Assembly: GCF_036898465.1 (NCBI RefSeq)
Contig: NZ_JARUMJ010000001.1
Span: forward strand, 4,774,001 to 4,838,000
Direction: 5' to 3'
DNA: 64,000 nt
Source of the DNA: Streptomyces sp. B21-105
GTDB taxonomy: Bacteria > Actinomycetota > Actinomycetes > Streptomycetales > Streptomycetaceae
Shown here piece by piece: positions 7,843 through 16,931 of the stretch (positions are counted from its first letter, which is position 1; the number at the start of each line of letters is the position of its first letter). A program made the translations under genes and the position numbers. The notes below the pieces were generated by a model. It had not been told where the DNA came from, made no database searches, and worked only from the letters and a program-made list of their open reading frames with translations.

Positions 7843-8846
7843 TGACGACGGTCGCCCTCAAGCCCGCCACCATGGCTCAGGCCCTCACGCGCGCGCTCCG
7901 TGACGCGATGGCAGCCGACCCGGCCGTGCACGTCCTGGGCGAGGACGTGGGCGCCCTCGGCGGCGTCTTCCGGGTCACCGACGGCCTCGCGAAGGAGTTC
8001 GGCGAGGACCGCTGCACGGACACCCCGCTCGCGGAGGCCGGCATTCTCGGCACCGCCGTCGGCATGGCCATGTACGGCCTGCGGCCGGTCGTGGAGATGC
8101 AGTTCGACGCCTTCGCCTATCCGGCCTTCGAGCAGCTCATCAGCCATGTCGCGCGCATGCGCAACCGCACCCGCGGCCGGATGCCGCTGCCGATCACCGT
8201 CCGCGTGCCCTACGGCGGCGGCATCGGCGGAGTCGAGCACCACAGCGACTCCTCCGAGGCGTACTACATGGCGACCCCGGGGCTGCACGTCGTCACGCCC
8301 GCCACGGTCGCCGACGCCTACGGTCTGCTGCGCGCCGCCATCGCCTCCGACGACCCGGTCGTCTTCCTCGAACCCAAGCGCCTGTACTGGTCCAAGGACG
8401 TCTGGAACCCGCAGGAGCCGACGGACGTCGCGCCGATCGGCCGGGCGGTCGTGCGGCGTCCGGGCCGCAGCGCGACCCTGATCACGTACGGGCCGTCGGT
8501 GCCGGTCTGCATCGAGGCCGCCGAGGCGGCGCGGGCCGAGGGCTGGGACCTCGAGGTCGTCGACCTGCGCTCCCTGGTGCCTTTCGACGACGAGACGGTC
8601 GCCGCGTCGGTGCGGCGCACCGGCCGCGCGGTCGTCGTCCACGAGTCGGGCTCCTTCGGCGGCCCGGGCGGGGAGATCGCGGCCCGCGTCACCGAGCGCT
8701 GCTTCCACCACCTGGAGGCGCCGGTGCTGCGCGTCGCCGGGTTCGACCTGCCGTATCCGCCGCCGATGCTGGAGCGTCACCATCTGCCCGGCGTCGACCG
8801 CATCCTGGACGCCGTGGCACGGCTGCAGTGGGAGGCCGGGAACTGA
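7842..8846 (+). CDS. bkdB: Branched-chain 2-oxo acid dehydrogenase E1 beta
   Basis: A 334-residue E1 beta subunit with the conserved opening VHVLGEDVGALGGVFRVTDG (about 27-46) and the loop YGGGIGGVEHHSDS (about 125), both part of the ThDP site at the alpha/beta interface. The C-terminal transketolase domain contains VVHESGSFGGPGGEIAARV. Length equals the family norm. It overlaps bkdA and bkdC by one base on each side (TGATG), which implies translational coupling and 1:1:1 synthesis of the complex. Confidence 0.87.
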   Translation: MTTVALKPATMAQALTRALRDAMAADPAVHVLGEDVGALGGVFRVTDGLAKEFGEDRCTDTPLAEAGILGTAVGMAMYGLRPVVEMQFDAFAYPAFEQLISHVARMRNRTRGRMPLPITVRVPYGGGIGGVEHHSDSSEAYYMATPGLHVVTPATVADAYGLLRAAIASDDPVVFLEPKRLYWSKDVWNPQEPTDVAPIGRAVVRRPGRSATLITYGPSVPVCIEAAEAARAEGWDLEVVDLRSLVPFDDETVAASVRRTGRAVVVHESGSFGGPGGEIAARVTERCFHHLEAPVLRVAGFDLPYPPPMLERHHLPGVDRILDAVARLQWEAGN

Positions 8847-10333
8847 TGGCACAGGTGCTGGAGTTCAAGCTGCCCGACCTCGGAGAAGGGCTCACCGAGG
8901 CGGAGATCGTCCGTTGGCTGGTCCAGGTCGGTGACGTGGTCGCCGTCGACCAGCCGGTCGTCGAGGTCGAGACGGCCAAGGCGATGGTCGAGGTGCCCTG
9001 CCCCTACGGCGGCGTGGTCACGGCCCGCTTCGGCGAGGAGGGCACGGAACTGCCCGTCGGCGCCCCGCTGATCACGGTCGCGGTCGGCGCCCCTGCTTCC
9101 GGCGACGTACTCGGACCCGCCGACCCGTCCGCACGGGACGGGCGGGATGGACGGGAGGGACGGGGTGGACGGGGTGGGTCGGCCGGATCGGGATCGGCTG
9201 AGGGCTCGGGCAACGTGCTGGTGGGTTACGGCACGTCCGAGGCCCCGGCACGACGCAGGCGGGTGCGGCCGGTCCAGCCGACTCCGCCGACCGCGCCCCC
9301 GGCGACGCACGCCCCTTCCCGGGCCGCGGCGGCGGCTCCGCACGCCCTGACCGACGCCGCTCCGGCACCCGCCGTCGTGCCGGTCGGTCCGGCCGAGGCC
9401 GGTGCTGCCCGCGCACCGCACACGGCGTCCGGTGGCCCCGTCCCCGTGATCTCCCCGCTGGTCCGTCGCCTCGCGCGGGAGAACGGCCTCGATCTGCGGC
9501 AGCTCACCGGCTCCGGGCCCGAAGGGCTGATCCTGCGGGCCGATGTGGAGAACGCCCTGCGCGCCTCTGCCACGCCTGCCGCTTCCGAGGCCGCGCAGTC
9601 CGTGCCGGACACCGTCGTGACGCCCGCGCCGGGCGCCGCGCCCGACGGACGCCGCATCCCCCTCAAGGGCGTCCGGGGCGCCGTCGCCGACAAGCTCTCC
9701 CGCAGCCGTCGCGAGATCCCCGACGCGACCTGTTGGGTGGACGCGGACGCGACGGAACTGATGCGCGCCCGTGCCGCCATGAACGCGGCCGGCGGACCGA
9801 AGATCTCGCTCCTCGCGCTGCTCGCCCGGATCTGTACCGCGGCCCTGGCCCGGTTCCCCGAGCTCAACTCCAGCGTCGACACGGCGGCCCGCGAGATCGT
9901 CCAGTTCGACCACGTCCATCTCGGGTTCGCCGCGCAGACCGAGCGCGGACTCGTCGTCCCGGTCGTCCGCGACGCGCAGGCCAGGGACGCCGAAGGCCTC
10001 ACCGCGGAGTTCGCCCGGCTCACGGAGGCCGGCCGCGCCGGACGCCTCACCCCCGGCGAACTGACCGGCGGCACCTTCACGCTGAACAACTACGGCGTGT
10101 TCGGCGTCGACGGATCCACGCCGATCGTGAACCACCCCGAGGCGGCCATGCTCGGCGTCGGCCGCATCGTGCCCAAGCCATGGGTGCACGAGGGCGAACT
10201 GGCCGTGCGTCAGGTCGTCCAGCTCTCCCTCACCTTCGACCACCGCGTGTGCGACGGAGGCACGGCCGGCGGCTTCCTGCGCCACGTGGCGGACTGTGTG
10301 GAACAGCCGGCGGTGCTGCTGCGCACCCTGTGA
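8846..10333 (+). CDS. bkdC: Branched-chain 2-oxo acid dehydrogenase E2 (lipoamide acyltransferase)
   Basis: A 495-residue E2 with one lipoyl domain at residues 1-78, its lysine in ETAKAMVEV (about 44), a long Ala/Pro linker, a peripheral E1/E3-binding domain near 200-235 (SPLVRRLARENGLDLRQL), and the catalytic acyltransferase core from about 262. The active-site motif DHRVCDGG (HxxxDG) is near residue 464. The ATG at 8846 overlaps the bkdB stop. The Gly/Arg-rich linker segment at about 98-125 looks low in complexity. No E3 gene follows, so a shared lipoamide dehydrogenase must be used. Confidence 0.87.
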   Translation: MAQVLEFKLPDLGEGLTEAEIVRWLVQVGDVVAVDQPVVEVETAKAMVEVPCPYGGVVTARFGEEGTELPVGAPLITVAVGAPASGDVLGPADPSARDGRDGREGRGGRGGSAGSGSAEGSGNVLVGYGTSEAPARRRRVRPVQPTPPTAPPATHAPSRAAAAAPHALTDAAPAPAVVPVGPAEAGAARAPHTASGGPVPVISPLVRRLARENGLDLRQLTGSGPEGLILRADVENALRASATPAASEAAQSVPDTVVTPAPGAAPDGRRIPLKGVRGAVADKLSRSRREIPDATCWVDADATELMRARAAMNAAGGPKISLLALLARICTAALARFPELNSSVDTAAREIVQFDHVHLGFAAQTERGLVVPVVRDAQARDAEGLTAEFARLTEAGRAGRLTPGELTGGTFTLNNYGVFGVDGSTPIVNHPEAAMLGVGRIVPKPWVHEGELAVRQVVQLSLTFDHRVCDGGTAGGFLRHVADCVEQPAVLLRTL

Positions 10334-10421
10334 GTCCGGACGGACCCGTGCGTTCCCTGTGATCCAGGGATCCAGAGATCCAGGGTGACCGGATGCCCGG
10401 CGCTGACCGCATACTCGTGAG

Positions 10422-11405
10422 GTGACCTCGAACGAGTCCGCCGCTGCCTACGACGCCGTCGTGCTGGCCGGCGGCGGCGCCCGCAGGCTGGGCGGCGCCG
10501 ACAAACCGGGTGTGCGGGTGGGTGGGCGCGCGCTTCTGGACCGGGTGCTCGGAGCCTGCGCCGACGCGCGCGCCACCGTCGTCGTCGCCGAGCGCCGCCC
10601 CACCCCCCGGCCGGTGCGCTGGGCGCGCGAGGACCCGCCCGGGGCGGGTCCCGTGGCCGCTCTCGACGCCGGCCTGCGTCACACCGCGGCGGACGACGTC
10701 CTCGTCCTCTCCGCCGATCTGCCGTTTCTCACCGCGGACACCGTGCGGCGGCTGCTGTCCACCCTGCGCGCCGGACCGGGCGAGGGTGTGCTGCTCACCG
10801 ACGGGGACGGCCGCGACCAGCCGCTCGTCGCCGCGTACCGCACGGCGGCGCTGCGCCGCGAACTGGCGGTGCTCACCGCGGACCGGGGCGGTCTCGCCGG
10901 GCTGCCCCTGCGCCGGTTGACCGCCGGACTGGATCTCACCCGCGTCCCCGACCCCGTCGCGTCGTTCGACTGCGACACCTGGGACGACATCGCCTCCGCC
11001 AGGGCACGGATCAGGGAGCATGGCCACGTGTTGGATGAATGGATCTCCGCAGTCAAGGACGAACTGGGCATCGACCTCGACGTCGACACCGCCGTCCTGC
11101 TCGACCTCGCCCGGGACGCCGCGCACGGGGTGGCCAGGCCCGCCGCCCCGCTGACCACCTTCCTGGTCGGTTACGCGGCCGCGCAGGCCCAGGGAGGGCC
11201 CGAGGCCGTCGCCGAAGCCGCCCGCAAGGCCGCCGCGCTCGCGCTGCGCTGGGCCCAGGAGGCCGAGCAGGACCATACGACCGAGCCCACCGGCACCGGC
11301 CCCACCGGCACCGGCCCCACCGGCACCGGCCCCACCGGCACCGGCCCCACCGGCTCCGAGTCCAGCGCTGCCGAACCCACCCGCTCCGGACCGGACGCCG
11401 GATGA
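10422..11405 (+). CDS. MobA-like nucleotidyltransferase fused to DUF6457-type domain
   Basis: A 327-residue protein. Residues 8-200 are a MobA-like NTP transferase: VVLAGGGARRLGGADKPG is the nucleotide loop, and VLSADLPFLT is the metal-binding region. MobA attaches GMP to molybdopterin. A second helical domain follows (LDEWISAVKDELGIDLDVD, about 205-223), as in other actinobacterial fusions labelled DUF6457. The tail holds four perfect 15-nt repeats encoding TGTGP. The GTG start lies 6 nt after a CATACT box, so a leaderless start is possible. Its end overlaps moeA by 4 nt, linking both to molybdenum cofactor synthesis. Confidence 0.75.
   Translation: MTSNESAAAYDAVVLAGGGARRLGGADKPGVRVGGRALLDRVLGACADARATVVVAERRPTPRPVRWAREDPPGAGPVAALDAGLRHTAADDVLVLSADLPFLTADTVRRLLSTLRAGPGEGVLLTDGDGRDQPLVAAYRTAALRRELAVLTADRGGLAGLPLRRLTAGLDLTRVPDPVASFDCDTWDDIASARARIREHGHVLDEWISAVKDELGIDLDVDTAVLLDLARDAAHGVARPAAPLTTFLVGYAAAQAQGGPEAVAEAARKAAALALRWAQEAEQDHTTEPTGTGPTGTGPTGTGPTGTGPTGSESSAAEPTRSGPDAG
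11286..11360 (+). repeat. In-frame 15-bp tandem repeat (PTGTG)
   Basis: Four perfect copies of CCCACCGGCACCGGC (11286-11345) and a fifth degenerate copy lie in the 3' end of the MobA-like gene. The unit is a multiple of 3, so copy-number changes would lengthen or shorten a Thr/Gly/Pro tail without a frameshift. Confidence 0.85.
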
Positions 11406-12802
11406 CCCCCGGCGGCACGGGACAGGGTCTCGACGCCGAGGACCTCGACGTCGAGGAGGCGCTCGCCCTCGTGAAGGACGGCAACAGCCCCGCCCGCCCG
11501 ACCGGCGGCCACGGTCCGGTACGGAGCGGGAGCGAGGGCACTCCGCCGTCGTCCGCCCCGGAGTCGGGTCATCGGGCCGCCGCACAGGAGCACCGCCACA
11601 GGGCGACCCCCTGGCCCGAGGCTCGCGTGATCGCCACCCGTGCGGCACGGCCCCGTGCCGCACGCCGTGCCCCCGTCTCGGTAGCGCTCGGCGACGCCCT
11701 CGGCCTCGTCCTCGCCGCCCCGCTGACCGCCCTCACCGACCTGCCCTCGTTCGACACCTCGGCGATGGACGGGTGGGCGGTCGCCGGTCCGGGCCCTTGG
11801 CACGTCCGGGACGAGGGCGTGCTGGCCGGAAGCGCGGCCCCCTCACCCCTCGCCGACGGCGAAGCCGTCCGGATCGCCACCGGCGCCCGGATTCCCCCGG
11901 ACACCACCGCGGTGCTGCGCAGCGAGCACGGCCGCACCGACGACAACGGCCGGCTGCACCCCATCCGCGAGATGCAGCACGGCCAGGACATCCGGCCGCG
12001 GGGCCAGGAGTGCCGAAGCGGGGATCAGCTGCTGCTCGCCGGCGCGGTGGTGACGCCGGCCGTGCTCGGTCTCGCCGCGGCCGCCGGATACGACACGCTG
12101 ACCGCCGTCCCCCGGCCCCGGGTCGAGGTGCTCGTCCTGGGCGACGAACTGCTCGCCGAGGGTCGCCCGCGCGACGGACTCATCCGGGACGCGCTCGGCC
12201 CGATGCTGCCCCCGTGGCTGCGTGCGCTCGGCGCCGACGTCATCGCCGTGCGTAGGCTCGGCGACGATGCGAAGGCCCTGTACAAGGCGGTCACCGGCTC
12301 GGGCGCCGACGTGATCGTCACCACCGGAGGCACCGCCGCGGGCCCCGTCGACCATGTGCACCCGACACTGCGCCGCATCGACGCCGAACTCCTCGTCGAC
12401 GGCGTGAAGGTACGCCCCGGACACCCCATGCTGCTGGCCCGGACCAAGGAGGACCAGCACCTCGTCGGTCTGCCCGGCAACCCCCTCGCGGCCGTCTCCG
12501 GCCTGCTCACGCTGGCGGAGCCGCTGTTGCGCGCTCTGGCCGCCCGCCCGGAGGCCGAGCCGTACGCACTGCCGTTGCGGGACACGGCGCACGGCCATCC
12601 GTACGACACCCGGCTCGTCCCGGTGTCTCTGCGGGGTGACCACGCTGTGCCGCTGCACTACAACGGGCCGGCGATGCTGCGCGGCATCGCGGCAGCCGAT
12701 GCCCTCGCCGTGGTGCCGCCGGGTGGTGCGCGGGCGGGTCAGGAAGCCGAACTTCTCGACCTGCCGTGGGCAACGGCCGGGGTCGGCGCCTGTTTCACGT
12801 GA
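11402..12802 (+). CDS. moeA: Molybdopterin molybdotransferase MoeA
   Basis: A 466-residue enzyme that inserts molybdate into adenylylated molybdopterin. Recognised by LPSFDTSAMDGWAV (about 115), TGARIPPDTTAVL (about 158), and the MPT-binding region VIVTTGGTAAGPVDHV near 303-318, with GNPLAAV later. MoeA proteins are usually about 400 residues; the extra 60-75 residues are a charged N-terminal extension. The ATG overlaps the previous stop (ATGA). The last codons and the TGA fall inside the first parS site, so the end of the reading frame is set by the ParB-binding sequence. Confidence 0.85.
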   Translation: MTPGGTGQGLDAEDLDVEEALALVKDGNSPARPTGGHGPVRSGSEGTPPSSAPESGHRAAAQEHRHRATPWPEARVIATRAARPRAARRAPVSVALGDALGLVLAAPLTALTDLPSFDTSAMDGWAVAGPGPWHVRDEGVLAGSAAPSPLADGEAVRIATGARIPPDTTAVLRSEHGRTDDNGRLHPIREMQHGQDIRPRGQECRSGDQLLLAGAVVTPAVLGLAAAAGYDTLTAVPRPRVEVLVLGDELLAEGRPRDGLIRDALGPMLPPWLRALGADVIAVRRLGDDAKALYKAVTGSGADVIVTTGGTAAGPVDHVHPTLRRIDAELLVDGVKVRPGHPMLLARTKEDQHLVGLPGNPLAAVSGLLTLAEPLLRALAARPEAEPYALPLRDTAHGHPYDTRLVPVSLRGDHAVPLHYNGPAMLRGIAAADALAVVPPGGARAGQEAELLDLPWATAGVGACFT

Positions 12803-12805
12803 AAC
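12792..12805. other. parS: parS site 1 (ParB-binding centromere sequence)
   Basis: GTTTCACGTGAAAC, a perfect 14-bp palindrome flanked by T and A. This is the known Streptomyces parS consensus, clustered around oriC. It contains the last codons and TGA (12800-12802) of moeA. Confidence 0.93.
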
Positions 12806-12811
12806 AGCGGC

Positions 12812-12825
12812 GTTTCACGTGAAAC
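12812..12825. other. parS: parS site 2
   Basis: Second perfect GTTTCACGTGAAAC, centred 20 bp from site 1, in the 34-bp gap between the moeA stop and the channel gene stop. Spacing of about two helical turns puts sites 1 and 2 on the same DNA face. Confidence 0.93.
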
Positions 12826-12833
12826 TGGTCCGT

Positions 12834-12847
12834 GTTTCACGTGAAAC
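12834..12847. other. parS: parS site 3
   Basis: Third perfect copy, centred 22 bp from site 2. It covers the TGA (12839-12837) and the final codons of the potassium channel gene on the minus strand. Confidence 0.93.
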
Positions 12848-13967
12848 TTCCCTGTTCCTCGGTGGCCGGCGCGGCCCGGCTGACGGTGATCACGCGGTCT
12901 CCCGACTGAAGACGTGTGAGCCGGGGGTCGGCGTAGTCCAGCAGCTGCTTGCCCCGGACGACGGCCACGATCAGGTCCGCACAGGAGCGCGGCGTCTGTC
13001 CCACCTCCGCCCTGGAGACGGACCGCTCGATGAGGTCCAGGCCGCTGCCGAGGGTCATCAGGTTCTCCAGCGTCTGGGCCACGGTCGGGCTGACCATCGA
13101 CACACCGAGCAGTCGGCCGGCGGAGCTGGAGCTGGTCACCACGGTGTCCGCGCCGCTCTGCTTGAGCAGCGGCACGTTCTCGTCCTCGCGGGCGGCGACG
13201 ACGATCGTGGCGCGCCGGTTGAGCTGGCGGGCGGTCAGGGTGACGAGGGCCGCCGTGTCGTCTCGCTGGGGGGCCACGATCACCCGAGAGGCGTTCTGGA
13301 CCTCGGCCTTCACCAGGGTCTCCGAGCGGGTGGCGTCCCCCGTCACCGACACCAGTCCGTCGTCGCCGGCCGCGAGAGCGGACTTGCGCTGTGCGTCCAC
13401 GATCACGATCTGGTCCTTGGAGATGCCCTTCCCGACCAGCGTCTGCACCGCGTGCCGGCCCTTGGTGCCGTAGCCGACGACCACGATGTGGCCGCTGGTG
13501 CGGACCCGCCAGCGGTGGATGCGGACCTGCTGACGGGTGCGTTCGGTGAGTACCTCGAGGGTGGTGCCGACCAGGATGATCAGGAACAGGACGCGCAGCG
13601 GGGTGATGAGGAGGATGTTGATGAGCCGGGCCGCGTCGCTGACCGGGGTGATGTCGCCGTAGCCGGTGGTGGAGAGCGTGACGGTGGCGTAGTAGGCGGC
13701 GTCCAGAAGGCTCACGGAGCCGTCCGAGTTGTCGTTGTAGCCGTCGTGGTCGGCGTAGACGATCATGGTCGTGATCGAGAGCACCAGCAGGGCGACGCTG
13801 AGGCGGCGCAGCACCTGCAGCAGCGGGGGCGTGCCGACCCGTAGGGGCATCGTGATGGAGCGGCCGGCCTCGGCGTCGTCCCGGGCCTCGGTGCGTGAGC
13901 GGTACCAGAGGGACCTGAAGAGGGACAGCCTGACCGGACGTCCCGGCGGTCGTTCGTGGTCCTTCAA
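12837..13967 (-). CDS. Two-TM potassium channel with RCK (TrkA) domains
   Basis: A 376-residue channel subunit. Two membrane helices (about residues 50-68 and 108-130) flank the pore loop with selectivity filter TTGYGD (about 96). The cytoplasmic part is an RCK domain starting HIVVVGYGTKGRHAV (about 153) with the GxGxxG nucleotide loop, then a TrkA-C domain. This is the MthK-type layout, gated by Ca2+ or nucleotides. The TTG at 13967 is chosen because AGGGGG lies 6 nt upstream; an ATG at 13850 is the alternative. The gene ends inside parS site 3. Its neighbour is a stand-alone RCK paralogue. Confidence 0.8.
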   Translation of the reverse strand: MKDHERPPGRPVRLSLFRSLWYRSRTEARDDAEAGRSITMPLRVGTPPLLQVLRRLSVALLVLSITTMIVYADHDGYNDNSDGSVSLLDAAYYATVTLSTTGYGDITPVSDAARLINILLITPLRVLFLIILVGTTLEVLTERTRQQVRIHRWRVRTSGHIVVVGYGTKGRHAVQTLVGKGISKDQIVIVDAQRKSALAAGDDGLVSVTGDATRSETLVKAEVQNASRVIVAPQRDDTAALVTLTARQLNRRATIVVAAREDENVPLLKQSGADTVVTSSSSAGRLLGVSMVSPTVAQTLENLMTLGSGLDLIERSVSRAEVGQTPRSCADLIVAVVRGKQLLDYADPRLTRLQSGDRVITVSRAAPATEEQGSFT

Positions 13968-14087
13968 CGCGTGCCCCCTGTGATGGTGATCCGTACGGTG
14001 GGCACCATGGTTCCCGGCGGGTCGCTGCGCGTCACGCCGCAACACGTGTCCATGAGCCCGCAGATGTCCATGATCCCGGAGGTCCCT

Positions 14088-14786
14088 TTGCGCGACCACA
14101 CTGTCGTCGTCGGCTTCGGAACGAAGGGACGGTCCGCGATCCGGACGGCGTGTGCCTCCGGGTTGCGCAAGGAGCAGGTCGTGGTGATCGACCCGAGTGC
14201 GAAGGTGGTCGACGCGGCCCGGGCCGAGGGCTATGAGGGCGTCGTCGGCGACGCCACGCGCAGCGACGTGCTGCGGCGGGCGGAGGTGCAGCGGGCGGGG
14301 CGGATCGTCATCGCGACCCAGCGCGACGACACGGCCGTGTTGGTGGCGCTGACGGCTCGGCAGCTCAATCCCGGGGCGAAGATCGTGGCGGCGGTCCGCG
14401 AGGAGGAGAACGCGCCGCTGCTCCGGCAGTCCGGCGCCGACGAGGTCATCACCAGCGCCGGTGCGGCAGGCCGGCTTCTCGGTTTGTCCGTGCTCAGCCC
14501 GGCGGCGGGCAGGGTCATGGAGGACCTGATCCAGCAGGGCGACGGGCTCGACCTCGTGGAACGGCCCGTCACCAAGGCCGAGGTCGGCCGGGGTCCGCGT
14601 GAGACGGCCGACCTGGTGGTGAGCGTCGTCCGCGGTCACCGGGTGCTCGCTTACGACGATCCGGCGATCGGAGTGCTTCAGCCGACGGACCGGCTCGTCG
14701 CGATCGTGCGGATGGGCCCGGGGCCCGGGCGGGCCACGCTCGGGGGGCCGGGCATGCCGGGCGTCCCACCGCTCCCGCCGGCCTGA
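14088..14786 (+). CDS. Stand-alone RCK/TrkA NAD-binding protein
   Basis: A 232-residue soluble protein with TVVVGFGTKGRSAI at its start and the same order of motifs as the RCK half of the divergent channel (GDATRSDVLRRAEVQ, TQRDDTAVLVALTARQLNP, LLRQSGADEVITSA). The two are clear paralogues. RCK domains form octameric gating rings, so it may join or compete with the channel's own ring, or serve another K+ transporter. The TTG at 14088 is preceded by GGAGGT 4 nt upstream; ATG codons at 13983 and 14070 give longer versions but without an RBS. The tail is rich in Gly and Pro. Confidence 0.75.
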   Translation: MRDHTVVVGFGTKGRSAIRTACASGLRKEQVVVIDPSAKVVDAARAEGYEGVVGDATRSDVLRRAEVQRAGRIVIATQRDDTAVLVALTARQLNPGAKIVAAVREEENAPLLRQSGADEVITSAGAAGRLLGLSVLSPAAGRVMEDLIQQGDGLDLVERPVTKAEVGRGPRETADLVVSVVRGHRVLAYDDPAIGVLQPTDRLVAIVRMGPGPGRATLGGPGMPGVPPLPPA

Positions 14787-14788
14787 GA

Positions 14789-14816
14789 CGGGCTGCGGGC
14801 TCCACCCCGCGGCCCG
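14789..14816 (+). terminator. Hairpin terminator after RCK gene
   Basis: CGGGCTGCGGG pairs with CCCGCGGCCCG over 11 bp with one G-T wobble and a 6-nt loop, starting 3 nt after the stop codon. There is no U-tract, as is common in Streptomyces. Confidence 0.55.
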
Positions 14817-14914
14817 CCGATCCCGCTGCTCTCGTCGCCGCCGTCCCCCCGCCGCTGCCTCCGCTTCTTCCCCTGAAGGCGTCGGCAGCGGGGCCGCAGG
14901 CGGCTCGGGCCGAG

Positions 14915-15763
14915 CTACTTGCGGTTGTACAGCCGCATCGTCACCGGCCCGAAGACCAGCACGAACAGTCCCGCCCAGCCCAGCGTCCAGGTGATCTCGG
15001 CGCCCGGCCAGTCGCCCGCCATCAGCCCGCGGACCGCCGAGGCGAGATGGGTGACCGGGCTGTTGTTGACGAACGCCTGCAGCCAGCCCGGCATGGTGTG
15101 CGGGTCGACGAACACGTTGGACAGGAAAGTCAGCGGGAAGATGACCATCATGCTGACGCCCATCACCGACTTCTCGGTGCGCAGCAGCAGCCCGAACATC
15201 GTCCAGATCCACGAGAACGCGAACGAGAAGACGATCAGCAGGGCGATCCCGGCGACGACGCCGGCGACCCCGCCGTCCGGCCGGTAGCCGAGCACGATGC
15301 CCACCGTGAGCATGACGAGGGACGCGATGGCGTAGCGCAGGGCGTCGCCGAGCAGATAGCCGACCATCGTCGACGGCCGCCAGATGGGCAGTGACCGGAA
15401 CCGGTCGAAGACGCCCTTCTCGATGTCCGTGTTCACCGAGACGCCCGTGTACATCGTGATCATCACGACCGACATCACCAGGATGCCCGGCAGCAGGAAC
15501 TGGATGTACTCCTCCGGGGAACCGGCCAGGGCGCCCCCGAAGAGGTACGTGTACATCAGCACCATCATGATCGGGAACGCGGTCACGTCGAAGAGCTGTT
15601 CCGGGACGTGTTTGATCTTGAGGATCGCCCGCCAGCCGAAGGTCAGCGAGGCGGACAGCGGGCTCGGGCGCGGAGGACGCTCCTTCATGACGAGCAGTTC
15701 GGCCAGCGACTCGGCGCTGACCGGCGCGAGATCCTGGACGTCCGTGGTGGTCGTGGTGCTCAT
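14915..15763 (-). CDS. ABC-2 type transporter permease (DrrB-like)
   Basis: A 282-residue integral membrane protein with about six hydrophobic helices from residue 55 on, and the family pattern [29 protein letters not shown], and [19 protein letters not shown]. DrrB-like permeases export drugs or lipids together with a DrrA ATPase. The start overlaps the stop of the ATPase gene by 4 nt, so the pair is translationally coupled. The substrate cannot be inferred, as no biosynthetic genes are nearby. Confidence 0.85.
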   Translation of the reverse strand: MSTTTTTDVQDLAPVSAESLAELLVMKERPPRPSPLSASLTFGWRAILKIKHVPEQLFDVTAFPIMMVLMYTYLFGGALAGSPEEYIQFLLPGILVMSVVMITMYTGVSVNTDIEKGVFDRFRSLPIWRPSTMVGYLLGDALRYAIASLVMLTVGIVLGYRPDGGVAGVVAGIALLIVFSFAFSWIWTMFGLLLRTEKSVMGVSMMVIFPLTFLSNVFVDPHTMPGWLQAFVNNSPVTHLASAVRGLMAGDWPGAEITWTLGWAGLFVLVFGPVTMRLYNRK

Positions 15764-16776
15764 GCCGCCTCCTCGCCTTCCCGGGCCGTCCGGCTGCCGG
15801 CGTCGGCCTGTGTGTCGTGTCCGGTGAGGGCGAGGAACACCTCGTCCAGGCTGGGCTGGCCCAGTGAGAAGTTGTCGACGGTGACGCCCGCCCGGGCGAG
15901 TTCGCCGAGGGCCCGGGCGGCCTGTTCGGCGGCGCCGTCCTGCGCGGCGGCGCTCAGCCGGGCGGTCAGCGCCACGGGGTCCGGCTCGCGCTGGACGTCG
16001 GCGTCCAGGGTCAGCCGCAGCACCTGCTCGGCCGTCGCCCGCTGGCCGGCGTCGCGCAGCCGCAGATGGACGGAGCCGGCGCCGACGGACGCCTTCAGTT
16101 CGCCCTTCGTGCCCTCGGCGATGACCCGGCCCCGGTCGATGACGGCGATCCGGGACGCCAACTGGTCGGCTTCGTCGAGATACTGCGTGGTCAGCAGCAC
16201 GGTGGTGCCCTGGGATACCACGGCCCGCACGATGTCCCAGACCTGGTTGCGGCTGCGCGGGTCGAGTCCGGTGGTCGGCTCGTCGAGGAAGAGCAGGTCG
16301 GGCGTGCTGAGGATGGAGGCGGCGATGTCGATGCGCCGCCGCATGCCGCCCGAGTAGTGCTTGACCTGCTTTGCGGCGGCTTCCGTGAGCCCGAAGGCCG
16401 CAAGGAGCTGGGCGGACCGCTCCCGTGCCGCCTTCTTGCCGTGTCCGAGGAGCCGCCCGAGCAGCACCAGGTTCTCGGTGCCGGTGAGGTCCTCGTCGAC
16501 GGAGGCGTACTGGCCGGTGAGGCTGACCCGGCCGCGTACCTCGTCGGCGTCCCGGACGACGTCGTGGCCGAAGATCCGGGCCTCACCGCCGTCGGGCCGC
16601 AGCAGGGTGGCGAGCATCTTGACGGTGGTGGTCTTGCCGGCGCCGTTCGGGCCGAGGACGCCGTACACCGTGCCGGTGGGCACGGCCAGGTCGACGCCGT
16701 CCACCGCCCTGGTGTCGCCGAACGTCTTCACCAGGCCCGCGGTCTCGATCGCCAGGCCGGCGGTGTGATCGCTCAT
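15760..16776 (-). CDS. ABC transporter ATP-binding protein (DrrA-like)
   Basis: A 338-residue ATPase: Walker [11 protein letters not shown] near 41, signature [15 protein letters not shown] near 138, Walker [16 protein letters not shown] near 160, and the switch histidine replaced by Gln in [14 protein letters not shown], as in other DrrA proteins. The C-terminal DUF4162-type domain holds the family motif [14 protein letters not shown]. The ATG at 16776 has AAGGAA upstream; the open frame extends 17 codons further without an RBS. First gene of a two-gene export operon, divergent from the quinone reductase gene. Confidence 0.87.
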   Translation of the reverse strand: MSDHTAGLAIETAGLVKTFGDTRAVDGVDLAVPTGTVYGVLGPNGAGKTTTVKMLATLLRPDGGEARIFGHDVVRDADEVRGRVSLTGQYASVDEDLTGTENLVLLGRLLGHGKKAARERSAQLLAAFGLTEAAAKQVKHYSGGMRRRIDIAASILSTPDLLFLDEPTTGLDPRSRNQVWDIVRAVVSQGTTVLLTTQYLDEADQLASRIAVIDRGRVIAEGTKGELKASVGAGSVHLRLRDAGQRATAEQVLRLTLDADVQREPDPVALTARLSAAAQDGAAEQAARALGELARAGVTVDNFSLGQPSLDEVFLALTGHDTQADAGSRTAREGEEAA

Positions 16777-16918
16777 GGGGGTTCCTTCCGCGTACTCGGC
16801 TACGCATGGGGAGACCTTTACCTTCACCGGAACTCATCGGTGATCGCACGTCGTTTTTCGCCGGTGTTCCTCACCGCCGTCCGCGGACCATGATCGGAAG
16901 AGCGGGACAGGGGAGGAG

Positions 16919-16931
16919 TAGCGTCGCCCGC
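16919..16931 (+). promoter_or_regulatory. Predicted leaderless promoter -10 of quinone oxidoreductase gene
   Basis: TAGCGT at 16919-16924 is followed by 7 nt and then the ATG, the same arrangement as at 1152 and 40651. A GGAGGAG just upstream is too far away to serve as RBS. Confidence 0.45.
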
